From JAHEEL01 sp963715255 (GTDB taxonomy: Bacteria > Actinomycetota > Acidimicrobiia > Spongiisociales > UBA5794), in NCBI GenBank assembly GCA_963715255.1, contig CAVQRN010000002.1, positions 434,001-498,000 on the forward strand: DNA of 64,000 nt. The letters are read 5' to 3'. The notes below the pieces were generated by a model. The model saw nothing but the letters and a program-made list of their open reading frames with translations, did not search any database and was not told the origin of the DNA. How positions within the stretch are numbered: the first letter of the stretch is position 1; each line of letters starts with the position of its first letter. A program made the position numbers and the translations under genes. This document shows positions 7,695-15,833 of the stretch, piece after piece.

Positions 7695-9347
7695 ATGAGC
7701 AGACCAGTGATTCTCGCCGTCGACGACGACCCGCAGGTGCTGGCCGCCGTCCGCCGCGATCTACGCAGCCACTACGGATCGACCTATCAGGTTATGTCGG
7801 CCTCGTCGGGCGCCGAAGCCCTTGCGGCAGTGCACGAACTCAAGAGTCGTTCGAAGACGATCGCAGCGTTCGTCGTCGACCAGCGAATGCCCGAGATGAG
7901 CGGCACCGAGTTCCTCATGGCTGCCGATCAGATCTTCCCACAGGCCAAGCGACTGCTCCTCACTGCCTATGCCGACACTGAGGCTGCGATCCAGGCCATC
8001 AACGACGTCGGCCTCGACCACTACCTCCTCAAGCCGTGGAGCCCACCCGAGGAGCGCCTGTACCCGATCCTCGACGACGTCCTCGACGACTGGCAGGCGA
8101 ACGCCGACGTGCCGTTCGACGGGATCAGAGTGCTCGGTACCACATGGTCGCCGACAACCTACGAGACCAAGGCGTTCCTTGCCCGCAACGAAGTGCCCTA
8201 TCGGTTCATCGACATTGAACGGGACTCCGATGCGGCCACCGCCGTCTCGTCGGTTACCGGAGTGACAAGCGATCTCCCCGTGGTGTTCCTTCAGGACGAC
8301 ACCGTCCTGATTAATCCTTCGAGGCACGAACTCGCCGAGGCGGCGGGGATCCACTCGACCCCCGAGGCGCCGTTCTATGACCTTGCGATCGTCGGCGGCG
8401 GGCCGGCCGGCCTTGCCGCGGCGGTCTACGGAGCGTCGGAGGGTCTCTCGACGGTCCTGATCGAGCGCGAGGCTCCGGGCGGCCAGGCGGGAACGAGTTC
8501 GAGAATCGAGAACTACCTCGGCTTCCCGAAGGGTGTCAGCGGTGCCGACTTGGCCAGGAGGGCCATCGCACAGGCGACCCGACTTGGCGCGGAGTTGATC
8601 ACAGCGGCAGAGGTGGCCGCGGTCCGCTCCGGACCCGCTGCGAAGACGCTGGTCTTGACGAACGGCGTCGAGTTGAAGTGCCGGGCGCTGCTGATTGCCA
8701 GCGGCATGACGGTTCGCCGGCTCGACGTCCCCGGCTACGCACGGTTCGAAGGCGCCGGCGTCTACTACGGAGCCGCCGCCACCGAGGCCTCGACCTACCG
8801 GGACCGCCATGTCTACGTCATCGGCGGCGCGAACTCGGCGGGACAGGCGGCGGTGATGTTCTCGAAGACCTCCTCGAAGGTAACCATGGTCGTGCGATCG
8901 GATGATCTCGGGCAGAAGATGTCGCAGTACCTTGTCGACCAGATCGCAGCGATCGAGAACATCGAGGTGCTGCTGAACCGGCGGGTGATCGAGGTAGCCG
9001 GCACCGAACGTGTCGAGGAGATCCGACTCGCGAACGTCGACACCGGCGAAGAGGAGACAAGGGCTGCGTCCGCATTGTTCATCTTCGTCGGAGCCGTACC
9101 GCACTCGGCCTTCCTCAAAGGCACCGTGGCCATGAACGATCGCGGCTTCATCTACACGGGGTCCGACGTCACGACGTACACAGCCGACTGGCCGCTGAAC
9201 CGAGATCCGTATCCGCTGGAGACCTCCGAACCGGGCGTGTTTGCGTCGGGCGACGTCCGCGAAGGTGCCGTGCGCCGCGTGGCGTCCGCCGTCGGCGAAG
9301 GTTCAGTCGCGGTCACATTGGTCCACCGATACCTCGATACGGTGTGA
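7695..9347 (+). CDS. Fused response-regulator / glutaredoxin-like / thioredoxin-reductase-like flavoprotein
   Basis: 550 aa. Receiver domain about 1-130 with D10-D12, phospho-acceptor D62, T90 and K113. A glutaredoxin-like domain follows (about 143-220): TTWSPTTYETKAFL, with the usual CxxC replaced by S-P-T-T, and the cis-proline LPVVF. The FAD/NAD domain (about 228-550) has VGGGPAGLAAA, GQAGTSSRIENYLGF, IGGANSAGQAA and VFASGDVREGAVRRVASAVGEG. The redox CxxC normally found after VYY is GAAA (residues 359-362), so it is not a classical thioredoxin reductase. Known as a conserved fused family. It overlaps the downstream kinase gene by GTGA, so it is probably that kinase's partner. Confidence 0.85.
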   Translation: MSRPVILAVDDDPQVLAAVRRDLRSHYGSTYQVMSASSGAEALAAVHELKSRSKTIAAFVVDQRMPEMSGTEFLMAADQIFPQAKRLLLTAYADTEAAIQAINDVGLDHYLLKPWSPPEERLYPILDDVLDDWQANADVPFDGIRVLGTTWSPTTYETKAFLARNEVPYRFIDIERDSDAATAVSSVTGVTSDLPVVFLQDDTVLINPSRHELAEAAGIHSTPEAPFYDLAIVGGGPAGLAAAVYGASEGLSTVLIEREAPGGQAGTSSRIENYLGFPKGVSGADLARRAIAQATRLGAELITAAEVAAVRSGPAAKTLVLTNGVELKCRALLIASGMTVRRLDVPGYARFEGAGVYYGAAATEASTYRDRHVYVIGGANSAGQAAVMFSKTSSKVTMVVRSDDLGQKMSQYLVDQIAAIENIEVLLNRRVIEVAGTERVEEIRLANVDTGEEETRAASALFIFVGAVPHSAFLKGTVAMNDRGFIYTGSDVTTYTADWPLNRDPYPLETSEPGVFASGDVREGAVRRVASAVGEGSVAVTLVHRYLDTV

Positions 9348-10687
9348 GCTCCTTCGATCTCCGCTCGGTCGAACTCCTCTCGGGACTCGATGACGTCGCT
9401 ATCGATCGGCTGGCGGAGACCGTATCGACGTGCTCCTTTGCGCAGGGAGACACGCTATTCAACGAGGGCGACCCAGGCGACACCGCGTACATCGTGACAT
9501 CCGGAGAGATCGAAATCCTCAAAGTCTCGGCTGATCAACCCGTCCGCATCGCCGTCTCCGGACCCGGGGTCATCGTCGGCGAGATGTCACTGCTGACGGG
9601 GGAACCCCGCAATGCCACCGCCCGTGCACTCGTCGATGTCGAACTCGTGTCGATCCCGAAGGCATCTCTCGACGCTCTCCTCGAATCAGACGTACGGGCG
9701 GTGCGTGCGCTCTTCGACGTGTTCATCTCCCGTTGGCGGGAGCAGCAGTCCCGGCTCCGTCAGTCGGAACGCATGGCCCAGATCGGTGTTCTCACGGCCG
9801 GCCTTGCCCACGAGATGAACAACCCTGCCGCGGCCGTGACACGAGGCTCGACCCTCCTCCCCTCGGCGATTGAGCGTCGGGCAACCGCCGATGCGGCCCT
9901 TCCCTCAGAGATCGAACTCCCGACGGCGTCGGCTCACGGCGATGTTCTGAGCCCGATCGAACGAGCCGAGATCGAAGACGATCTGGAGACGGTGCTCGAC
10001 CGACTCGGCGTTGCTGATGCATGGCGTGTGACTCCGGTGCTCGCCGACGCCGGCTATATGGCCGACAATCTCACCGGTGTTGATCCCTCCACCGCCGGCC
10101 TCGTCGTCGATGCCCTCGCCGCCCGCGCTGAAGTGGATGATCTTGTGGCCGAGGTCGCCGAAGGATCGAAGCGCCTCAGCGAACTCGTGGGGGCACTCAA
10201 GTCATACTCCTATCTCGATCAGGCCCCGGTGCAAGACGTCGACGTGGCGAAAGGCATTGAAGACACCCTCCTCATCTTGAAGTCGAAAACATCCGGCATT
10301 GCTGTGATCCGGGCCTTCGACCCCGGTCTTCCCCGAATCACCGCCCACGGCAGCCGCCTCAACCAGGTCTGGACCAACCTGATCGACAACGCTGCGGACG
10401 CGATCCGCGACGCGGGTGTCGACGACGGGCGAATCACCGTGACGACAGGCCTTCAGGACGGCTACATCGTGGTCCAGGTCGAGAACAACGGTCCCGAGAT
10501 CCCCCCGAAGACCAAGGACCGCATCTTTGAAGCGTTCTTCACCACGAAGGAACCCGGCAAGGGAACCGGTCTCGGCCTCGACACCGTCTACGACGTCGTA
10601 GCAAACCAACACCACGGAACGATCGGAGTCGACTCAACCCCAGAGCGAACGATCTTCACGGTCACCCTTCCGATCGCCTCTCCCTGA
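9344..10687 (+). CDS. Cyclic-nucleotide-binding-domain histidine kinase
   Basis: 447 aa from a GTG overlapping the previous stop. Residues about 10-125 form a cNMP-binding fold (FNEGDPGDTAYIVTSGEIEI, VGEMSLLTGEPRNATARA). After a short helix comes the phospho-acceptor H156 in GLAHEMNNPAAAV, then N box LNQVWTNLIDNAADAI and G boxes VENNGPEIP and GTGLGLDTV. No TM segments, so it is cytosolic. It should phosphorylate the receiver domain of the flavoprotein encoded upstream; together they could link a small ligand or redox state to the FAD enzyme (inference). Confidence 0.88.
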   Translation: MSSFDLRSVELLSGLDDVAIDRLAETVSTCSFAQGDTLFNEGDPGDTAYIVTSGEIEILKVSADQPVRIAVSGPGVIVGEMSLLTGEPRNATARALVDVELVSIPKASLDALLESDVRAVRALFDVFISRWREQQSRLRQSERMAQIGVLTAGLAHEMNNPAAAVTRGSTLLPSAIERRATADAALPSEIELPTASAHGDVLSPIERAEIEDDLETVLDRLGVADAWRVTPVLADAGYMADNLTGVDPSTAGLVVDALAARAEVDDLVAEVAEGSKRLSELVGALKSYSYLDQAPVQDVDVAKGIEDTLLILKSKTSGIAVIRAFDPGLPRITAHGSRLNQVWTNLIDNAADAIRDAGVDDGRITVTTGLQDGYIVVQVENNGPEIPPKTKDRIFEAFFTTKEPGKGTGLGLDTVYDVVANQHHGTIGVDSTPERTIFTVTLPIASP

Positions 10688-10689
10688 TC

Positions 10690-10770
10690 TCTTCCTCCCC
10701 CTCAGACTCCTCTTCCTCCCCCTCAGGGGGAGGTATCAGCGACGTAGTCGCTGGCGGAGGGGGTCAAAGA
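10690..10770 (+). repeat. REP-like intergenic repeat, single unit (copy S-A)
   Basis: It shares with 15655-15790 the pattern CTCTTCCTCCCCCT, a GGGGGAGG partner, a hairpin, then GGCGGAGGGGGTCAA. The hairpin here is CAGCGAC (10737-10743), GTA, GTCGCTG (10747-10753). At 15681-15698 the corresponding stem is CAGCGCC/GGCGCTG, so one pair has changed with compensation. The perfect 8-bp stem at 10715-10733 could also terminate the kinase operon. Confidence 0.65.
10715..10733. terminator. GC-rich hairpin after the kinase gene
   Basis: CCTCCCCC (10715-10722), loop TCA, GGGGGAGG (10726-10733). It starts 27 bases after the kinase stop. No T run follows, and the same hairpin is part of a dispersed repeat, so terminator function is only probable. 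Confidence 0.45.
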
Positions 10771-10791
10771 CTGAAGGCTCACGGGACGCAA

Positions 10792-10852
10792 GCTTCGACC
10801 TGTCCCCCCGACGGAAAGGCGGGGGGACGCGGAACGCAGCGACGCAGGGGGG
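10792..10852 (+). repeat. Composite repeat, left module only (copy A)
   Basis: Contains CTGTCCCCCCGACGG, a GGCGGGGGGACGCG partner, then CGACGCAGGGGGGC. This matches the left module of the elements at 20219-20325, 51690-51780 and 59063-59157. The right module is absent. The stem CCCCCCG/CGGGGGG is retained although the sequence between differs. Confidence 0.6.
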
Positions 10853-10856
10853 CACT

Positions 10857-11144
10857 TCAGCCCACGACCTCGATCTGACAACGCAGCCCATTCGCCGAAG
10901 CAAGACGACGGTCGGTCGTAACGAGCGTCGTCGAGAGCCGTTCGGCGAGAGCAACGTACCAGGCGTCATAGACCGACACCGTTGAGCGCAGCTCCCAGAC
11001 CCGCCCCATCATCGGCTCTATCGGGTACGGCGTCACTGAGAACCGGCGCAACCGATCGACTGCCGACCGAGCGCGGTGCTCGGCAACGTCGCCACGGAGC
11101 GGCATCGAGCGGAGCGACGCAGCGAACATGCGGCGGCAGTGCAC
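10857..11144 (-). pseudogene. Truncated VapC-like PIN-domain toxin (C-terminal part)
   Basis: The reading frame ends with a typical VapC second half: RVWELRSTVSVYDAWYVALAE, then LVTTDRRLASANG. The third and fourth PIN acidic positions (YDAWYVAL, TTDRRL) are present. The N-terminal third, including the first catalytic Asp of the family, is missing. The frame upstream of about 11120 has no similarity to it and runs into the neighbouring gene. No antitoxin gene is adjacent. Read as a degraded toxin-antitoxin remnant. Confidence 0.65.
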
Positions 11145-11147
11145 AGC

Positions 11148-11435
11148 TCAGTCCTGCGCTGCAACTCCGTCCCATTCGAGGAACCAGTCGGCGTAGTGGC
11201 CCGGCCACGATCCCTCTGGGCCCTCGGATCGGTAGCGCTCGTCGGCACGGACGAGCCACGCCTCAACGGTGTCGACCGACGGATCGGATGTGAGCAGAGG
11301 CAGGAGCTGCCCGTACATCCATTCGGCGTACCACCGGCTCCAGCCCCCGTTCGGTCCGCCGTAGACGGCATGGTGGGCTCGGCCGGTGGCACCGAAGAGG
11401 TGCCGGAGTTCCGTCTGTCGGGTGTGATCATCCAT
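11148..11435 (-). CDS. Small hypothetical cytosolic protein
   Basis: 95 aa from the ATG at 11433-11435; a longer start at 11477 is possible and neither has a strong ribosome site. The sequence is rich in Trp and Tyr with the pattern RWYAEWMYGQLLPLL and WPGHYADWFLEWDG. Short proteins with this repeated YA-W pattern occur in actinobacteria and cyanobacteria, with no known function. It lies between the VapC remnant and an MFS gene on the same strand. Confidence 0.6.
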   Translation of the reverse strand: MDDHTRQTELRHLFGATGRAHHAVYGGPNGGWSRWYAEWMYGQLLPLLTSDPSVDTVEAWLVRADERYRSEGPEGSWPGHYADWFLEWDGVAAQD

Positions 11436-11492
11436 GGTGGCAACCGTACCGACGGAGCGGTCGGTGTCAATGGGCAAGCCTGCGGCGATGCT

Positions 11493-12830
11493 TCAGCCGC
11501 CTTGTGTCGACGTCTCCACACCGGCGACAGCCGGTAGACCTTTCGGAACGCACGATCCCGGTTCGGTGGATGCCGTGCCCTCGAAGTAGTCGGCCGGGGT
11601 CTTCAGCCGGCGGGTCGCCCACACGATGGGGGCTGCCACGAGCGTGATGGCCCCTCCGACGACGTAGGCAGCCGAGTACCCCTGGCGTTCCGCGTACACG
11701 CCGAGGCCGGCCTGGCCCGCGACGGAGCCCACGCCGGAGATGAGCGAGTCGAACGACACCACGGTTGCCCGTTCCGCCGACGGCACCATGCCGTGTACGA
11801 ACGCCTGCCGGACCGGCATCTGAACACCGATCGCCACCGAAGCAACCAGGAGGAAGCCAAGGGCGATCGGGAAGTTGCCTGCCCAGCCAACGCCGATGGA
11901 CGCCGCAGCGAACACGAACGCGGTCCACAACAGGATCGTCGTTCTCCGGCCGCAGTAGCGGGTGAAGAACTGCACGAGGCTGTTTCCGATGATCATGGCG
12001 ACCGACAGCAATGCTGCGACCACACCGGCTACCCACACGGCATCCCTCTCCAGCAACTCGAGGAAGTAGGGCTGCCAGGCGTACCAGGCCCAGATGAAGA
12101 ACCCGCTCTGGACGGCACCGGAGATCATGATCAGTAGCAACGGGCGAGAACGCCACCCGTGACGGATTCCTACCTTCGCCACCGCCGTGGCTTCCGCCGG
12201 CAGGGTCCGCAGTGTGACGGGCCGCGGCTGGAACCCGACATCATGCATCCCGAAGAACGCGAGGACGAGCAGAGCAACGAGCAGGGTCGAGCGCAAGAGG
12301 AACGGGAGCGCCAGGTCGATCTGGCCGAGGAAGCCGCCGCCGATCGTTCCGACGAGCATCGCCACACCGCCGACGATCTGCCCGGTGGAGAAGATACCAT
12401 CCATGTCTCCGTCGAACCCCAGGGCCCGAACACCGTCGACGAGCCATGCCTCCATCGCTCCGGAGTAGAACGTGTATCCGAGGCCCATGAACACGGAAAC
12501 CACCGAGAAGGCGATGAGGCCCCCGCCGGTCTGTGCGAGGCCGACGTACGCGAGGGTCGACGCTGCGAGGACGATCAGCGAAAGCAGGAACGAGGCTCGG
12601 CGTCCGATCGTATCGGCGACGACTCCAGTCGGGATCTCAAACAGGACGGTCCCGACGGAGAATGCCGCATTGGCGATGAACACCTCGGCAATCGAAAGCC
12701 CGGCGTCGAGGAGGAACAGCGTGTTGATGCCCCAAATGATCGAAGCTGCGAGCGTGTAGATGCCGGCATACGTGTAGTACCGGCGAATGAGGGCCGCCGC
12801 GGCCGGCGGCATGGTGGGGGTCGTCGCCAT
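11493..12830 (-). CDS. MFS transporter
   Basis: 445 aa with about 12 hydrophobic segments. The cytoplasmic loop after TM2 has GVVADTIGRRASFL, the major-facilitator signature, and the matching site in the second half is TRYCGRRTTILLW. The N-terminus lacks a signal and starts at MATTPTMPPAAA. Closest in pattern to drug/metabolite efflux MFS proteins of actinobacteria; the substrate cannot be deduced. It is a single gene with about 200 bases of upstream non-coding DNA. Confidence 0.85.
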   Translation of the reverse strand: MATTPTMPPAAAALIRRYYTYAGIYTLAASIIWGINTLFLLDAGLSIAEVFIANAAFSVGTVLFEIPTGVVADTIGRRASFLLSLIVLAASTLAYVGLAQTGGGLIAFSVVSVFMGLGYTFYSGAMEAWLVDGVRALGFDGDMDGIFSTGQIVGGVAMLVGTIGGGFLGQIDLALPFLLRSTLLVALLVLAFFGMHDVGFQPRPVTLRTLPAEATAVAKVGIRHGWRSRPLLLIMISGAVQSGFFIWAWYAWQPYFLELLERDAVWVAGVVAALLSVAMIIGNSLVQFFTRYCGRRTTILLWTAFVFAAASIGVGWAGNFPIALGFLLVASVAIGVQMPVRQAFVHGMVPSAERATVVSFDSLISGVGSVAGQAGLGVYAERQGYSAAYVVGGAITLVAAPIVWATRRLKTPADYFEGTASTEPGSCVPKGLPAVAGVETSTQGG

Positions 12831-13039
12831 CGGTCCAGCCTACGCGAGTACTCGCTCCGACAAGGTGTCTTCCTTCGGTGCCGAGATGGGCGATCGAATC
12901 GAACTGGTCCCCGAATCGACAGATGAATGAGTCGGTGTCCGAAGCTGCCACTCTGCACCTCAGCGAGTGAGACTGTGGCGTCTCCTGCCCTCGCTACTCT
13001 CACCCATCGCGGGTACTGAAACGATCCGAGGAGTCATCC

Positions 13040-13130
13040 ATGCGACTCGGCGTCAGGGCGACCTTGGTTGCCGGCCGAATCATCGAGGGCGATGTCGCTA
13101 TCGACAACGGCGTCATCGAAGTCGTCGGAC
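13040..13130 (+). pseudogene. N-terminal fragment of an amidohydrolase (NagA-like)
   Basis: The first 31 codons read MRLGVRATLVAGRIIEGDVA and then IDNGVIEVVGR, the beta-sandwich start of amidohydrolases such as N-acetylglucosamine-6-phosphate deacetylase. A proper ribosome site (GAGGAG) stands seven bases before the ATG. After about 13130 the frame turns into unrelated Arg-rich sequence and stops at 13225. The rest of the gene is missing. On the other strand, the start of a second gene runs into the same junction. Confidence 0.6.
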
Positions 13131-13262
13131 GCACTTGTCCTCGGTTCTCGACACAACGAACACGGACGCACCAGATCGTCCGAAGAGCCGCGCACCCGCG
13201 GCAGCGATGCCGGATGCGCCGGTAACGAGCACAACACGGCCGGAGAGTTCGTCAGTCATCAT
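13131..13262 (-). pseudogene. N-terminal fragment of a short-chain dehydrogenase
   Basis: Read on the reverse strand from the ATG at 13260-13262 (or 13259): MMTDELSGRVVLVTGASGIA then AAGARLFGRSGASVFVVSRTE. This is the first strand, the GxxxGxG-type nucleotide motif and the second strand of a short-chain dehydrogenase/reductase. Similarity stops at about 13131, where the opposite-strand amidohydrolase fragment also stops. No downstream SDR sequence follows. Both look like 5' ends left by one deletion. Confidence 0.6.
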
Positions 13263-13296
13263 GTCCCCGTTCTAGCACGCCCGCGTCCCCGGTCCA

Positions 13297-13944
13297 TCAT
13301 CCGACTCCGACCGAGGCCTCTATCCATGTCTCGAATGCGGTCACCGAGTCGAAGAACTCTTCCGGGTCGGAGCCCCGCAGAGCTTCCGCGTCAGCTTGAG
13401 GGGACCACGCAGCGGCGACGGCGATCACTCCCGCCTTGTGCGCCTCACGCGTGTCGTGCGGATGGTCACCGACGTAGGCCACGGACGTCGCAGGAATCCC
13501 CCAACGGTCTGCGATGCGGGTGATCTTCTCGGCCTTGACGACGCCGTCGATCGAACCCGCTTCGACAAACTCGAACACACCCTCGAGTCCGAGGACTTCG
13601 AGCGAGATCCGTGCGCTTCGAGGACCCTTCCCGGTCACTACCGCCGCCGGGACTCCCGCACCGGCGAGACGATCCAGCACCGATTGGATGCCGGGAAACG
13701 GAGCGGGAACCGATGCATGCAGGCGCCCATATTCGGTGAGGAAGGTCTCGACGGCGAGTTCCCACTCCGAACCGACCACCGTGCGGAGCACGCCCTCTTC
13801 CGTGGGACCAAACAGTTCGACGACCTCGGCCGGCGTCGGACGATTCCCGACATGGACCTCGATCGCGTTCTGGAAGGCTTCGATGCAGACACCAAGGGTA
13901 TCGGCGAGCGTCCCGTCGAGGTCGAAGATGACGCCGTCGAGCAC
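13297..13944 (-). CDS. HAD-family phosphatase (phosphoglycolate-phosphatase-like)
   Basis: About 215 aa from a GTG at 13942-13944 with GAAGGA upstream; the frame is open 22 codons further. Motif I IFDLDGTLADT (nucleophile and acid Asp), motif II VVTGKG, Lys in the VVKAEKI region and motif IV YVGDHPHD are all present, with an alpha-helical cap between motifs I and II. This is the subfamily-IA HAD layout of Gph-like hydrolases. The substrate is not known. Confidence 0.85.
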   Translation of the reverse strand: MLDGVIFDLDGTLADTLGVCIEAFQNAIEVHVGNRPTPAEVVELFGPTEEGVLRTVVGSEWELAVETFLTEYGRLHASVPAPFPGIQSVLDRLAGAGVPAAVVTGKGPRSARISLEVLGLEGVFEFVEAGSIDGVVKAEKITRIADRWGIPATSVAYVGDHPHDTREAHKAGVIAVAAAWSPQADAEALRGSDPEEFFDSVTAFETWIEASVGVG

Positions 13945-14091
13945 CCCTGGTCCTTCCGTTCTGATCCACCGTGATGGTGGCTGTTGAGCCACGACGGTAG
14001 TCGTCGCCAACGCACTCCCGGACCCTGGGCTCGCAGGTGCGCAGAGGTGTCTCGCGAGCCCACAGACCGCAATGGCACGACGACGCGTCGA

Positions 14092-14964
14092 TCAGCGCTC
14101 GATCGGGACGCCAACCAGGTTGCCCCACTCGGTCCACGAGCCGTCGTAGTTGCGAACCGTCGGGAACCCGAGCAGGTGAGTCAATGCGAACCAGGTGTGG
14201 CTCGACCGCTCGCCGATCCGGCAGTAGGTAATCACGTCATCATTCGGGGCCAGGCCAAGATCGGCTTGATAGATCGCTTCGAGTTCGCCTCTGGACTTGA
14301 ACGTGCCGTCGTCGTTGGCGGCCATCTTCCACGGAACGCTCGACGCACCCGGAATATGGCCACCGCGCAGCGCACCCTCCTGCGGATAGTCGGGCATGTG
14401 CATCAGTTCGCCGCTGAACTCGCCTGGTGAGCGCACATCGATGAGCGGCCCACTCGTGTCGAGGTGGGCCAGGACATCGTCGCGGAAGGCGCGGATCGGA
14501 GCATCGAAACGATCAACGACCGGGTATTCGGTTCTGGATCTCGGAGGCGCGTAGGTGGTCATCGACCTGCCTTCGGCAAGCCACTTCTGGCGACCCCCGT
14601 CGAGAAGTCGGGTATCCGCGTGCCCGAACAAGGCGAAGACCCACAGGGCATAGGCCGCCCACCAGTTGAAGTTGTCGCCGTAGAAGATCACGGTGTCGTG
14701 GCGACCGATGCCCTTCTCGGACATCAGTTGAGCGAACGCTTCCGGATCGCGGTAGTCCCGGATCAGCGGATCATTGAGTTCGGTGTGCCAATCGACCTTG
14801 ACCGCACCGGGGATGTGTCCGGTCTCGTAGAGCAGGACGTCCTCGTCGGACTCGACGATGACGACGCCGGGGTCGTCGCGATGTCTGCCGAGCCAGTCCG
14901 TTGAGACCAGCTTCTCCGGGTGCGCGTACTGTGTGAACTCCGAGGATGTGTCGTGTGTGACCAT
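14092..14964 (-). CDS. Thiosulfate/3-mercaptopyruvate sulfurtransferase (two rhodanese domains)
   Basis: 290 aa. The start at 14962-14964 (MVTHDTSSEF) has GGAGG nine bases upstream; an upstream start at 14988 is less likely. Two rhodanese domains: residues about 20-140 (inactive, no Cys in the loop) and about 155-288 with active-site Cys248 in TYCRIGERSS. It moves sulfane sulfur from thiosulfate or mercaptopyruvate to an acceptor. The divergent gene is sufE, so the pair probably supplies sulfur for Fe-S assembly or related pathways (inference). A dyad symmetry lies in the 62-base gap. Confidence 0.92.
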   Translation of the reverse strand: MVTHDTSSEFTQYAHPEKLVSTDWLGRHRDDPGVVIVESDEDVLLYETGHIPGAVKVDWHTELNDPLIRDYRDPEAFAQLMSEKGIGRHDTVIFYGDNFNWWAAYALWVFALFGHADTRLLDGGRQKWLAEGRSMTTYAPPRSRTEYPVVDRFDAPIRAFRDDVLAHLDTSGPLIDVRSPGEFSGELMHMPDYPQEGALRGGHIPGASSVPWKMAANDDGTFKSRGELEAIYQADLGLAPNDDVITYCRIGERSSHTWFALTHLLGFPTVRNYDGSWTEWGNLVGVPIER

Positions 14965-14992
14965 ATGATCCCCTCCTTCTCGACCCAATTTA

Positions 14993-15008
14993 CACTACGG
15001 TGGTAGTG
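14993..15008. promoter_or_regulatory. Dyad between rhodanese and sufE genes
   Basis: CACTAC (14993-14998), spacer GGTG, GTAGTG (15003-15008): perfect six-base inverted repeat. It sits about 30 bases upstream of the rhodanese start and 19 bases upstream of the preferred sufE start, overlapping both likely promoter regions. A shared operator for the divergent pair is plausible; the binding protein is unknown. Confidence 0.5.
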
Positions 15009-15026
15009 AATATGACGGAGACTCTT

Positions 15027-15452
15027 ATGACTGCAACCGACCGCCTGAACCGCATCGTCGACATGTTCGCCGACGCTCCAAAAGATGTGCGACTCCACGC
15101 CCTGCTCGACTACTCGCGGCGACTGCCCGAACTACCGGACCGCCTTGCCGAAAGGCCTGAGTTGTTCGAAGTCGTTCCAGAGTGCCAGTCGCCGTTCGCC
15201 CTCATCGTCGAACAAGACGACGACGCCGTGCACCTCTTCTTCCGCGTCCCGGCGGAGGCTCCGACCGTCCGCGGCTATGCGAGCATCCTCCACGAGGCCC
15301 TCGACGGCGCCCCGGCCCACGAGATCCTCAACGTCCCCGACGACTTCTACCTCAGGATGGGGTTGCGTGAAGCCGTCTCGTCCCAGCGTCTGAACGGGAT
15401 GGCAGCGATCCTCCGCCGCGTCAAGGCCCAGGTCGCAAGCCTCGAAGCCTGA
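15027..15452 (+). CDS. sufE: SufE-family sulfur acceptor protein
   Basis: 141 aa from the ATG at 15027, which has GGAG six bases upstream; an in-frame ATG at 15012 and a GTG at 15000 are alternatives. Seen: RLNRIVDMFADAP, LLDYSRRLPELP, active Cys53 in PECQSPF and the C-terminal QRLNGMAAILRRVK, all typical of SufE. SufE takes persulfide from a cysteine desulfurase. Here it is divergent from a sulfurtransferase instead of being in a suf operon. Confidence 0.92.
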   Translation: MTATDRLNRIVDMFADAPKDVRLHALLDYSRRLPELPDRLAERPELFEVVPECQSPFALIVEQDDDAVHLFFRVPAEAPTVRGYASILHEALDGAPAHEILNVPDDFYLRMGLREAVSSQRLNGMAAILRRVKAQVASLEA

Positions 15453-15654
15453 CCGAGGTCGAGGGTCGTTTGCCCCTGGTTGCGTTGCCTCCAAGCAGCG
15501 ACCCTGAACCGGACACCTCAGGGAGCACCCATCTCCACCCCAGACAACGCCTCACGCTCCAAACACGCTCTCCGAATCGCAGTCCTCGAGGATCAGGCAA
15601 TGGGCGCCGTCGGGCGTGTGCTCCTTTGGTCAAGATGTCCAGGGTGTCGCGTCC

Positions 15655-15790
15655 TCTTCCCTCCCATCAGGAGAGGGTGGCAGCGCCGTCAGGCGCTGAC
15701 GGGAGGGGTCAGATGGTTTCCTTCAACTGCGGCCCTTGACCCCCTCCGCCTCATTCGTCGGCACCTCCCCCTGAGGGGGAGGAAGAGAAC
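15655..15790. repeat. REP/BIME-like inverted pair of intergenic repeats (copy S-E)
   Basis: Two units of the 10690-10770 family face each other. The first (+) has CAGCGCC, GTCA, GGCGCTG (15681-15698) then GGGAGGGGTCAG. The second (-) reads CTCTTCCTCCCCCT from the right edge, with an 8-bp stem at 15764-15782, then GGAGGGGGTCAA. Paired inverted units of this kind resemble bacterial BIMEs. The right unit reaches almost to the first in-frame ATG of the lipoprotein gene. Confidence 0.6.
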
Positions 15791-15833
15791 TGGCAGCCAC
15801 CGCGCCCTATCAGCGCCGCTTCTCGTACTCGGC

